NCBI GenBank assembly: GCA_029204225.1
Contig: CM055110.1
Location: 39,313,515-39,377,514 of the forward strand
Direction of reading: 5' to 3'
Length of the DNA: 64,000 nt
Source of the DNA: Diphasiastrum complanatum
Lineage: Eukaryota > Streptophyta > Lycopodiopsida > Lycopodiales > Lycopodiaceae
In this document: positions 1 through 11,102 of the stretch, piece after piece
Layout of the letters: every line of letters begins with the position of its first letter
Numbering within the stretch: position 1 is the first letter of the stretch
Notes under the pieces: generated by a model
Told to the model about the DNA's origin: nothing
The model's database searches: none
What the model saw: only the letters and a program-made list of their open reading frames with translations
Made by a program: the position numbers and the translations under genes

Positions 1-1815
1 TGTCATAACAGATAGACTGCTGCAAGATCCCAGATGGGTCTACATGTGCTGCATTTAGAAGATGCAAGAGAGCTTTGTCTTGTGACATAGTTGGAAATAG
101 TGGGTCGATGGCACTAAGGTGGTGCAAGGATAGGAGGGGTGTCAAAGGATGTGCAGACAGAAATCCAAACGCATCTCCACGGATATCAATCTGTCAAGAT
201 ACATGAGCTATTAGCTTTTGTATTGAGTATTCCTTCGTGTCAAGTTGACAATGAAGCATGCAGTTGGTTAGCATTATAGTCTCACAATGCTTTACCAATG
301 TCTCTGTAGTCTTCTTTGTATTCTGCTTGAGACTTGAGTGGAAAGGTATGTACAAGCATTTACAACAAAGACTTGGCTCTTCTAGCTTCCATTAGAACCA
401 GAAATGGGCTTTTCTATCAGACTAATCAATATCCTGCGAAAGCCAAGAAAAGAATTGTGCCTTTGTAAAAAGCATATGGGTTCATAAGTAAATAGATTCA
501 TGATAGAACAATTGCTTAAGTGGGAATACTTCCTTGTGTAGGATTTCAGATAGATTCTCACGCTATCACTACTAGACGCTATGCAAGGAGTTAGATGAGT
601 CCACTTCACTCTTTACTAAGAGACGGAACCACGAACAAAATTGGACTATAAATACAATTGGACTGAAATAAGAATTGGTCCATTGGTGTTCATATCAATA
701 GACAAGGGACTTTGAGAAACCGCGACTTATATTTGATAGGTTAGAAGCTGAGTACCTGTTTTTGAGATAAGGAATTGTAAATATCTAAGACATGACAATC
801 CGAATTTCAGAGCAACCGCAACCCAAAAATACAATTGTGGATCGTGAAGAGGATGAGAAACCTGATGGAAGCCCGGTTCCTTGGTGAGCGGCACTCCCAA
901 TTCTGAAATGCAAGCATGGACTCTTTCATCGCTACCATACAAATGCGGATACCTATGCAGGCACGAGTCTTGCATCCTCTCAAAAGCTTTCGCCAAGGCA
1001 TGGCTTATGGCGAATCCAGCTCCTCCAAAAGCCATGTCCGTGGAAAAATCATGGGTTTGCCGATGGCTCTCTGAATTGGAGCCAATGTAGTGGAACAAGT
1101 TGTGATCATACTTTGCAAGCACTTGAACAAGATTTTCCGTGAAGAATACTGTATCGTCGTCGCCCATCACAAACCAGTGCACATTTGGCAAGTTCAATCT
1201 GTATGTTTCTGAGACAATTCTGGAGATGCGGATGGCTGATGGGGGCCCAAACCTGTTGGTAAAATTGAACTGCGATGTAGTCTCAGAGATTCGAAAGGGA
1301 GGAAGTGAATCAGGGAAATTCGGCCAATTCTCCACTGGTTCGTCCAGCCATACATATCCCCTCATTTTGCCTGGTTTCCACCATAGCTTTGTGTACCTTT
1401 GACCATGTTGATCCCACGTTTCAGCTGAAGCTCCAATTCCAAAAACAATGTTATCAAGAGTAGTTCCAGTTGATCCAGAAACTGGTGGCGAGCTGGTTTG
1501 ATTAGGAGGATTAGATGCTTTTGGTATTCTTGTTGGCTGTTGTAGAATGGGTGAGAAGGAATGGGCAGCTGATTTTGAACAAGAATCCTTGTTGAACGAG
1601 GAGATGCCTAATCTTCTGGCAATGATCAGAAAGCTCTCAGGTTCTTTACTAATGGGAGCTAAGAAAATGTATGCGCAAGCAAATACAAAGGTAAGGCACA
1701 CCATTGCGATCAGCTTGCTCCTTTTGCGTGTTCTAATTATCTGATTCAACCAAATCTGAGGCTTATCTGCCCACCCTGGCGTTTTTCTGCTTGCTTCTTG
1801 TAAACTGGACGACAT
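1..1815 (-). CDS. DUF604 family beta-1,3-glycosyltransferase-like protein (two exons seen, 3' end outside window)
   Basis: Plant DUF604 proteins are fringe-like type II Golgi membrane glycosyltransferases; the acceptor of this one cannot be told from sequence. Exon 1 is 862-1815 and exon 2 is 1-190, both minus. Exon 1 ends CATCAG|GTTTCTC and exon 2 starts after TTGACAG, so the intron is 191-861; the join gives GFHQ followed by IDIRGDAFGFLSAHPL, as the family expects. A short basic cytosolic tail is followed by a hydrophobic anchor (about residues 36-52 from the chosen start), a proline/serine-rich stem, then the catalytic domain with the metal-binding FVMGDDDTVFF motif and a GGAGFAIS motif. 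I prefer the Met at 1815 (MSSSLQEA) because it gives a typical short tail; the frame is open to a Met at 1935. The C-terminus lies beyond base 1. No frameshift seen; probably functional. Confidence 0.85.
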
Positions 1816-1935
1816 CTTTACTGGCTTTTCCACTACAGAAAAGCTTATGATAAATCGAATCCTGAACCCTGAAATATCTACAAAGTAGGAAAGGGTTTCA
1901 TCGCCGACCCTGATCCCTTGCTCACTATCAATCAC

Positions 1936-4218
1936 TTAGACTTCATAAGCCCACCCACACAATTCAGATCCTGATAAGTATGGTGTTTCAGGAAGGCTCA
2001 AATCCTCGATACCGCCACATATCTCTTGATCATATCATTAACAAAACGATTATCCATATTCCAAAGTGTGAAGGAAAGCTCAGATTTTGTGCTGCCCAGC
2101 TTGGCTAAACCAAACCTTTATGTGATCAATGACAGGTGAGAGCTGTTGATTAGAAGCTTTTATCAAACAGTTCATCCTCATATATTCCGACTTAAACAAT
2201 CTAGCAATGGAACACTTTAGGACATATTTGGTCAAGTCCATAAAAAAGTATATGTAGACCATCTACTTTATGGACTATATGTTGACTTTGAATCTGACTT
2301 TAAGGAAAGCTATTGTGACATCCTCCAAGCCCCATGCAGTGTGGCACTTGATGTTCATGCCGTGAGGTATTCGATTTCACTATGAATTAAACAATGTGTA
2401 TTGCAAAGATCTTATTGGAGAATTGACCACACCACGGCACTTAATATTCATGTCGTGAGGTATTTGATTTCACTATGAATTAAACAATGTGTACTGCAAA
2501 GATCTTATTGGAGAATTGACCACACCACATGGCAGAATCCCAGAATAAAGTGTAAACAAGCGGAGCGCACAAACACATATGATCCATTACTTCATGGTAT
2601 TTGATTTTTATTATGAACTAAATAATGTGTGATGTGAAGATCTTAGTGGTGACTTAATCATTGCATAGGACACAATCCTAAAATAAATCACTTATGGTCC
2701 ATACTTCACGCGACATAGTAAAAACCCAGTATAGAGCTTTAATATGTGGGGCCACCAAACCCATGTAAATATGGACTTCATGCCACTTGGCACAAGAGCG
2801 GCCTAGGATTTGACTATGTGGGGCCCACAAATAATATATGGAGCCCACAATGGGGTTACTTATTTTTAAGTTTTTCTTGGTATTTCCATCCATGAGGGCT
2901 TCATACTTTTAAGATTCCATATGTGAGGGTTTCTTATTTTGTTGGTTTAAAATTACACTTAATCAAATTTGTAAAAAAAATGTGACCTTATGATTTTGTC
3001 ATAGCTAGTGGCAATCGCTCAATCTACATGATCAATTTATGTAAAATTTAAACTCACATACATTCTAATTCTTGTGTGCTCGTCGATAAGAGTATTGCAG
3101 GTCGACTAGGAGGTATGTTGAAATACAAGATTCTTTAGTTTCTCATCGATCGTTGTTGTTGCAATGGCCATGACCCTATTTCACACACACTTCATATTGT
3201 TTTGACATGGATGCTTATGTGGATGAGAGAAAGTGCCATGTTGGGGTAATTTGGGCTCCAGGAGATGTCGAGCATTCTTCCTAGGCATGATCCAACGTGT
3301 GCTCTCCTAAACAATCAGTGAGGGTGAATGATGAGTCCCTGACTCTAGCTATCAATATAGCACATTTGTGACATTTGTAGGCAAAAAGCAATTTTACACA
3401 GTGTGGAATTTGCAGGGAACGAGATATTTGCAACCATTTGAAATTTGGTGCAAAGTTCAGTCAATCGTAGAAAAGCGTGGCATTTGCATTATTGTTTGGT
3501 TAAATGTTCTACAAGAAATTGGGAGCTTGCAAGCTCATGTGCTATTCTGAAGGTACAATTTATGTAATTGTGTGTCATCCATTTAAAGAACATGTTATAG
3601 CAATTGAAGTGGGTGTAACTATTTTCTTCATGCCATTTATGCTTGGAGGACCTATCTATTCGACAATTGGTATTGTTATTGGTGCAGTGAACTATTTGCA
3701 AACATTACACGATGTAACATAGCCAAGTGTCCAATGCTATTCTTTCAACATTACTTCTCTTTGTATTGCGTGGTTGAAGGCCTACATGTTTTGTGCTATT
3801 TCAAGTAGATGTAGTTGCATTTTGACTTGGAAATAAAATAGTTTTTATGTCTTTCCTTAAGAGATTTCCTTGACTCTCTTGAGATGAGGCTCCCCTTCAA
3901 GAGCCATGAGGCAGAGGCTCTCTTCAAGAGCTCTTTACCTATGTTTTGACATTCTACAAATAAGTTTTTGCAAGTTTTTTTTTCTTAAGTGCTTGAAGTC
4001 CTATGTGGAGGACCAAATGTATTCATCTATTGCGAGATTATTGGTTACTGGACGAGGCCAGCCAGTATTGTAATTAATAATCTTGTGAGGGCCCAGACAC
4101 ATTAAATGGAGCTAGTACATGGTTTATGATTACTAACGCATGTGTAGAATATCAATAGTAATGAAAAGCGCTTTTGGGGAGCTTGAGCCTTGCATGGGCA
4201 CATGCACACGGGGCTTTG
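1936..4218. other. Intergenic, no gene recognised
   Basis: AT-rich DNA with only short ORFs lacking any recognisable domain. It contains the 93-bp direct repeats listed separately. Nothing else supported. Confidence 0.5.
2344..2660. repeat. 93-bp direct repeat, two good copies and one diverged
   Basis: The unit beginning GCACTTGATGTTCATG at 2344 recurs at 2437 (GCACTTAATATTCATG) with the same continuation through GAATTGACCACACCAC. A third, more diverged copy covers about 2575-2660. Non-coding. Confidence 0.75.
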
Positions 4219-4450
4219 GGGCCTATATAGACTAGTGGAAACTTGTCCATTTCCATTCCAGGTTTTGTGCTTTCATTGCAAGTTTCCTCTCTCTACACTT
4301 GTCTCCCCGTGGCTTAGGGGTGAGGCTATTGGAGATTTATCAGTGGCTTCTTGTTGGTTGGGTGGTGTTGCTCCATAGTGTGTTCTCGTGTGTTTGACTT
4401 CTAACTAGGATCTTCAGGAGCTTTCCCTTAAGTAGTATCAAAGCCAGGAT
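4219..4450 (+). promoter_or_regulatory. Probable end of a degraded copia 5' LTR: TATA box and tRNA primer-binding site
   Basis: CTATATAG at about 4223 is TATA-like. TAGTATCAAAGCC at about 4433 resembles the initiator-Met primer-binding site TGGTATCAGAGCC seen in other copia elements of this window. It lies just upstream of copia protein remnants on the same strand. No partner LTR was found downstream, so the LTR limits are unknown. Confidence 0.4.
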
Positions 4451-4589
4451 TACAAAGATAAGAGAACTTGGAGTTGTGAAGCTTTTAATCGGATCTTTGG
4501 TACTGGATCGATCAGATTTCTATTCCAGGTGGAGAACAAGCTTCCAAGTGGGTGATTCCTGATAGTCCTCACTTGCATGTTTTTAAGAT

Positions 4590-6660
4590 AGCTCAAGTGC
4601 TTCTATTGTGGCATCAGAGTACACTTTGCAAGTGAGTGCTACAAGAAGAAGAGAGATCAAGGAGACAAGCAAGGTAATCTTACTCTTGATGAGGATGGTT
4701 TGGATGTTCAAGACACAAATGATGACCCTTTTGTGATGTCTTCATGTATGCTTGCTAATGATGGAGATCTAGATCCTTGGTGGATTGATAGTGGAGCAAG
4801 TCCACACATGACTTTTCACAAAGAGTACTTCACTTCTTTGTTGGCATATGGAGATGACAAGAGGGTGATCTACACAGCCAATGATGGTGAGTGTGCAATC
4901 AAAGGGATTGGCACAATTCCTATTTCTCTCTCTACAAATAGGAATGTTCATTTGGAGGATGTCTTGTTTATTCCATATATTACCATAATTTGCTTCGTGT
5001 AAGTCAAATGCTAAGTAAAGGCCTCAAGGTGGAGTTTGATGGAGATGCTTGTATGATCAAAAGAAAGGATGTCTTGGTTGGAAAAGGTAAAAGGCAAGGG
5101 AAGTTGTTCAAACTAGATGCTTGTGTTATTGCTAACCAAGTTGGATGTGTTGCAAGGGAGCAAATACCTCAACTTCAAGTCATTGGAGGTAATGGCTAGA
5201 AAGAAGGTGTGATAGGTCTTCCAAGTTCCTTAAGTGGCATCAAACATGTTTGTGAGTCTTGTGCTTTGTCTAAGTCACATAGACTACCTTATACTAGATC
5301 TACATCTAGATCTACAAAGCCTTTTCAGCTTGTACATTCGAATATTCATGGATTTACTACAATTAGCAATAGTGGAGCTAAGATGTATGTAACATGTTTG
5401 TGAGTCTTGTGCTTTGTCTAAGTCACATAGACTACCTTATACTAGATCTACAAAGCCTTTTCAACTTGTACATTCGGATATTCATGGATTTACTACAATT
5501 AGCAATAGTGGAGCTAAGATGTATGTAACATGTTTGTGAGTCTTGTGCTTTGTCTAAATCACATAGACTACCTTATACAAGATCTACATCTAGAACTACA
5601 AAGCCTTTTCAACTTGTACATTCGGATATTCATGGATTTACTACAATTAGCAATAGTGGAGCTAAGATGTATGTAACATTCATTGATGATTTTAGTAGAT
5701 TTTGTTGGATCTATCTACTAACGAGCAAGGATGAAGTGTATGATGTCTTTATCAAGTTCAAGAATGCAAGGGAAAATCAATTTTCCACAAGGATCAAGTG
5801 CTTAAGGAGTGAAAATGGTGGTGAGTACATATCTACCAAGTTCAAGGCTTTTGTGATGAGCATGGGATCAAGAGGGAGTATACAACATCAAGGACCCCAC
5901 AACAAATGGAGTGGCTGAAAGGAAGAATAGGACTTTATGTGAAAGTGCTAAAGCCATGAGGTAAAGTGCTAATCTTGACAAACCCGGTTTTGGGATCAAG
6001 CTTTGTTGTGTGCCAATTTCTTGTGCAATAGGTGGCCGAGTGCTATTTTGGATGGAAGGACACCTTTTGAGATGCTATTCAAGAGGAGGCCGAGTGTCAA
6101 CTTTCTAAGAACCTTTGGATGCACATGCTATGTCAACATTACTCTTGATGATAGGACCAAGGAGGATCTATCTTCAAGAAGAGGTATTTTTGTTGGATAT
6201 AGTGAGGTGAGTAAAGCCTACAAGGTTTACATTCCTTCTACTAACAAGGTGATTGTTGGTAGAGATGTCATCTTTGATGAGGGGAACATTTCAAAAGTGT
6301 CTTCAAGCATGATTGATGGCGATGTGGATGGATCTAACATTCTTGATGTTGATGAAAAGGATCCTACTTTGGATGGTGATAATGATGGACCTTCATCAAG
6401 TCAAAAGCCAAGGAGAACATCAAGGGAAAGACAAGTACCTTCAAGGCTCACATATGATGCAAAGGGTAAGCAAGTGGAAGTGACTCATTTTGCTTTTCTC
6501 ACATCTTTTGGAGGATCTTCTTGTGTAGATGATGCTATGCAAGTGAATGGATGTTATCTTGCTGTAAAGTCAAGTAATGGATCTAGAAAGAAAGTTTGTT
6601 CAATGACTTTGATGGTCAAGTTGATGATCAAGAGGTTGATCTCAAAGGGCTTCAACTAGT
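4590..6660 (+). pseudogene. Ty1/copia polyprotein remnant (zinc knuckle, protease, integrase)
   Basis: Reading through frameshifts, the order is: a CCHC zinc knuckle beginning CFYCG at about 4598; the aspartic protease signature WWIDSGASPHM at about 4780; the GAG-pre-integrase segment at 4990-5200; integrase core pieces (HSDIHGF, IDDFSRFCWIYL, SENGGEYI) at 5200-5920; and the integrase C-terminal part at 6003-6500. Gag upstream of the knuckle is deleted: only about 150 bases separate the primer-binding-like site from the knuckle. No reverse transcriptase follows. Several frame breaks and an internal tandem triplication show it is dead. In family order this matches the better preserved copia at 44.6-48.6 kb but it is a different family by sequence. 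Confidence 0.85.
5244..5676 (+). repeat. Tandem triplication inside the copia integrase region (148/136/148 bp)
   Basis: Units start with ACATGTTTGTGAGTCTTGTG at 5244, 5392 and 5528; the expected fourth start falls at 5676, where the sequence returns to single copy. The middle unit lacks 12 bases (a TACATCTAGATC-type repeat). Each unit ends in GATGTATGTA. The array covers the end of the GAG-pre-integrase zinc-binding part and the start of the integrase core. Confidence 0.9.
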
Positions 6661-7319
6661 CAAAAGGGAAGTTGGCAATTTAGAGCTAGTCAAGAGCATC
6701 AAAAGAGAGGTAATTGGCAAAGATGTTATGGATCTATTTTTGTAGCTTATTGAAGACTCAAGGTCAAAGGAGAAGCAAGGAATTGTTGTTCAAGTCTACT
6801 TTACTTGTTCTATCTCACATTTGAGCTATTGCATGTGGATGTGTGCAAATTGTCAAGATATGGTAAAACTAGCTACATTTGGTAAGCATTGTTTTGATGA
6901 TGGATTTGTACTAGGATTTTTGGCTGGTTTTCTGATGGAAATGAAGCTATTGGAGGCTCATTATGTCACTCATTCATGGCCAAGTCATCAACTGATGATG
7001 GCATCTTATTGCAAGATGGAGATGGAGGCTCATTCATGGAGTGTCATGGTGGATATATGGCACAACAAAGGACAAAAAAGGAAAAGACATTCAAGCAAAT
7101 GTTGATCACTCACATTTATTGTTTGTTTGTTTTTCTAGAGAGTTCAGAGTTGGAAGCATGGTGGAATCATTTCATTTACATTCTATTTGATTCTTCATGT
7201 ACTAGTTACTTCTTGACATGTAAAATTAATGTAAGAAATAGTGAAGCATCCCAAGTGGACATTATTCTCTATATCAATTATGGTTGTTTCTATTTTGAGC
7301 ATTACATGATCATTGAAAG
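6661..7319. other. No recognisable feature between copia remnants
   Basis: Contains short ORFs (6821-7105, 6976-7482) with no domain that I recognise. Position between integrase and RNase H remnants suggests decayed retrotransposon DNA, but no reverse transcriptase motif is visible. Confidence 0.4.
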
Positions 7320-7734
<415 letters not shown>

Positions 7735-7740
7735 CATCAA

Positions 7741-9590
7741 CTAAATCTAAGTTGATGAATAATATAAGTCCACATATAAAGTCTAAAATTGCAAAGGGCT
7801 TGATGATGGACATACAAAAATTCTTGGATAAAACTATAATACAAGGTGCTTGTGATTTTGCCGGGATAACTAGGAAAACATATGATACAATTTTTAAACT
7901 TATCAGAGAAGCATTTAAGCAAGTTTGTATTAAAAAGGTTCCTCTTCGACTTTTTCATTTGAAGCATGAGAGAAGTAGCTTAAATATAGAAATTCATAAG
8001 ATTACGCAATCCATTTCATATTGGAGAGACATGTCAAACTAAAGGAAGACCAATTTCCTACAATGCATCAAATAAGATATTTGTGGATGTAACTCAGTTA
8101 CTAAGATATATGATTGCTTTTTATGATATCACAATGGAAAAGGTAAGTGGTAAAATAATCATAGTGCTTAAGTTAGATGAGTCAGAAATAGCTAGAGGGC
8201 AAAAGGTGGAGAGGTTAGTATAACTTTCATGAACAGGGCACTAGGACAATCAATCCATCTGGGAGATTTTAACTTTAGTGTCCAGTCAGAAAATGATATT
8301 TGGTGGTTGGCAGTTTTTCAGGTATATTTGCTCATTCATTAATGAAATATGATTGAAGTTTTAAATCAAACTAACTAGCCATTAGAGGAGTTACAAATAT
8401 CAAAAGGGCTGTTTAAGAAATGCCATGTTGGACCCAAAAAAACGTCGAATTTTGGAAATCTGATGGACTTTCAGGTCCAGTTTATCTTAACCTTACTAGT
8501 AATGTGTAGTTAACATGACATGATTATGATGCATGCAACTACGACTTCAAGAACCTATGATGCTCATTAACTAAATTTTTCAAATTTGAAAATGAGATTG
8601 TGTCCCTCGTTTTAACTAGCGAGAGAATAAACATAGAATCTCAAGTATGCCATGGATGAAGAAGAGTGTCTATTCTCTTTTTGGTCTGTCAGCTGATGTT
8701 TGCGGAGATGTCTCACTTTCATCTACACATTGTTCTCCCTACCGAGAATGCTCTGATAGGTAAAAGAGGAGTAGCGAAAGAATCCACAGTTTCTCTACTT
8801 GATATGATCGCTCACAGAATCAACCAAAGAAAGAACTACGATTTGTGGATTGACGAAAGTTTGTATCCATTGGATCCGAGCTCGATGCAAGCTCCACAAT
8901 TCAATCCATCAAACAATTAATAAAGTTTTTGTGTGACGGAGAAAACAGTTTACTGGGTTGTTGTGAAAGATTGACGAGTTATGGTGTTGCAAACTCGGTT
9001 CAGAAAATACAAAGTTCAGAATGCATGTTAAACGGTTTGCTTGCTGACTATAGAGAAAAAGAGACCGCATTATTACAAACAAAAGAAGATAATGCACGTT
9101 TACATAATATAATGTCAAATTTGAATGCAAGTAATGATCAACTCCAACAAGTTGTTTAGACATTACGTATATCAAATGACCAGTTAAAAGAAGAAACTCG
9201 CATACTAGAAAAGAAATTAAAAAGAAACAAGCGAAAAAGAATTTTGAAGATAATTGATGAGCTTTTGCTAAATGGAGGCCAACAGAGAAAAAAGATTCAA
9301 GCATTCAAGTAAGGATTTGATTTGAATCATTTTATTTTTGTTTTGTGAAGTAGCATGACATTTATTATGTGGCCTATTTGGGTTGCTTGATTTTCATAAT
9401 CATTTGCAGATCATCATTGGTTGCAAATGAGCATATGAGGGACAATGACATGATCGAAAAATCATTGAGTTCGGTATTGACAACCAAATCCACAAAGCCT
9501 TTATTGGACAATAATCGATATTCTCGAATCAAGTCCAAGGTCACTGAGGCTTTGATGAATGAGGTCGGTAAGGTAATCGGCATCTGATAA
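7741..9590 (+). pseudogene. Unrecognised multi-exon gene or element protein, decayed
   Basis: I do not recognise this family. Piece 1 (7741-8040) is an open 90-residue stretch from STKSKLMNNIS to SYWRDMSN. Piece 2 (about 8040-8321) continues after a frame change with a compact globular-looking stretch containing VTQLLRYMIAFYDITMEK and LKLDESEIARG, then, after a second shift, FNFSVQSENDIWWLAVFQ ending at a CAG|GTATAT donor. Piece 3 (8666-8920) is a separate frame. Piece 4 (8920-9308) is a charged, coiled-coil-like stretch (leucine/lysine/glutamate rich, one in-frame stop) ending in a GTAAGG donor; an acceptor TTTGCAG before 9409 joins in frame to a final exon ending at 9586. The spliced join in piece 4 to piece 5 is in phase, so this was once a real gene. 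Identity, start and intactness are unknown. Confidence 0.4.
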
Positions 9591-10120
9591 ATCCTTGCAA
9601 ACAAATAAAGTTGGGGTCCTTCAAACACTTGCACTTGAGAAAAAAATCAGCAAATATATGCAATGAGAGAAACCAACTTAGGTGGACAATTTTCGTACCC
9701 GTAATTATCTTCATGGCATTTTTAACATCCAGGAGTAGGTTGCATTCGAAAGATTCAGAAACAATACTATCAGGAATAAGCCACTCATCACTTTGAAAAC
9801 TTGGCAATGGACTTGCTTCAAGCTTGCCGAAACCCCCATTCGTTTGTGGTATATATATGAAGATTCGTAAAAATATATACCACTATCTACAAGATCCTTT
9901 GGACTTCTTCCTCTGTATTATATTCCTGCAAGTGATTGTGCTAGCTCCCATTCACTTATGTTTGATGGATATAAATCTAAAACAAGAAAAATGTTGAAAA
10001 ATTTAAATCGTAATATGAGAGCTTAATAAAAAACACCTATGATTGTAGTAAAATGCATACATTTTGATATACTTATAGTTGCATTTTCGATGATCATGAG
10101 GATTGATATCATGAGAAATA
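9591..10120. other. No gene recognised
   Basis: AT-rich flank of the downstream LTR element. No conserved protein motif in any frame. Confidence 0.4.
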
Positions 10121-10985
10121 TGTGAAATTTCAGAGAAATAAAGACCAAGAATGGATCTAGATCAGATCCTCAAGAGGTGTTGGAAGCTAGATTACATGGT
10201 CTACTAATCAACCAATGATTAGATCTAGAATTAGATCAATTTCCCATCAAAAATCTAGCAAGAACAACAAGCAAATGATTAAACTTGAGACCTACTGCCT
10301 TCACACGTGTGAAGAACAGTACCTGTACGGAATTACAGCAGAGAGTGAAGTACACAAGTGTTAGAAAGCAATAGAACCATAAAATCACAACACAAATATG
10401 AGAATACTCAAGATATGCCTCCAAAACCAAGATCTTGCCTCATTGATCTCTCAAAGTGGATCCATCATGGATTAAATACAAAAATCATCATACTCTCTCT
10501 CTAAGACACTTCCAGCACGTGTGAGACAGGTCATAGTGCTTATCCATATCCACTTTGGCTAAGATTCCATTAATTTGCCACATCATCATTGGTGGCTAGT
10601 GTTGACCTTCTAGATTCCTACAAATTAGGAGATAGGTCCTACAATCTAGGAGATTTGACTTTTGACATGTATGAAATCTATATACAATGGATCTGAACTT
10701 TCTATATGATATTTCACACGTGGGAGACCACTCCTACCCATGTGATATAGCATTTTCTACCACTAGAATGGTGCCAAGTGTCATAATACTACTAAACTAG
10801 TTTTTGGCCAATTTAGCCACTAGTTTCCAATTTAAATGATATGTACAACATTTATGATCTATCTAAATGACTTAGGCATAGATTTCACACGTGGGAACAG
10901 GCTCCACACATGTCTAATGATGATAGGTACAAGTCATTATGGTATTTACAAGATTTAACCAAGTTAGCTTTTGCCAATTTTAACA
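10121..10985 (-). repeat. 3' LTR of the non-autonomous element
   Basis: 865 bp, starts and ends with the inverted TG/CA. Contains four CACGTG-core motifs (about 10303, 10516, 10716 and 10887), one of them the palindrome TTCACACGTGTGAA. An ORF of 64 codons at 10236-10430 is repeated in both LTRs and looks non-coding. Confidence 0.95.
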
Positions 10986-11102
10986 CTCCTCCTCAAAACT
11001 AACTTGATACATCTATGGTACATCTATTTACAACACTTAAGGCTGATCATTGCAGGTTCATAGGTGTGAAGATCAGCCAATGAGTTTGATGAAGATCCAA
11101 GA

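Noticed and set aside
881-1744. Plus-strand ORFs opposite the DUF604 gene
   Set aside because: Shadows of a well-supported minus-strand exon.
10236-10430. 64-codon ORF present twice (also 15078-15272)
   Set aside because: Lies wholly inside the LTR and is duplicated only because LTRs are duplicated; no domain.
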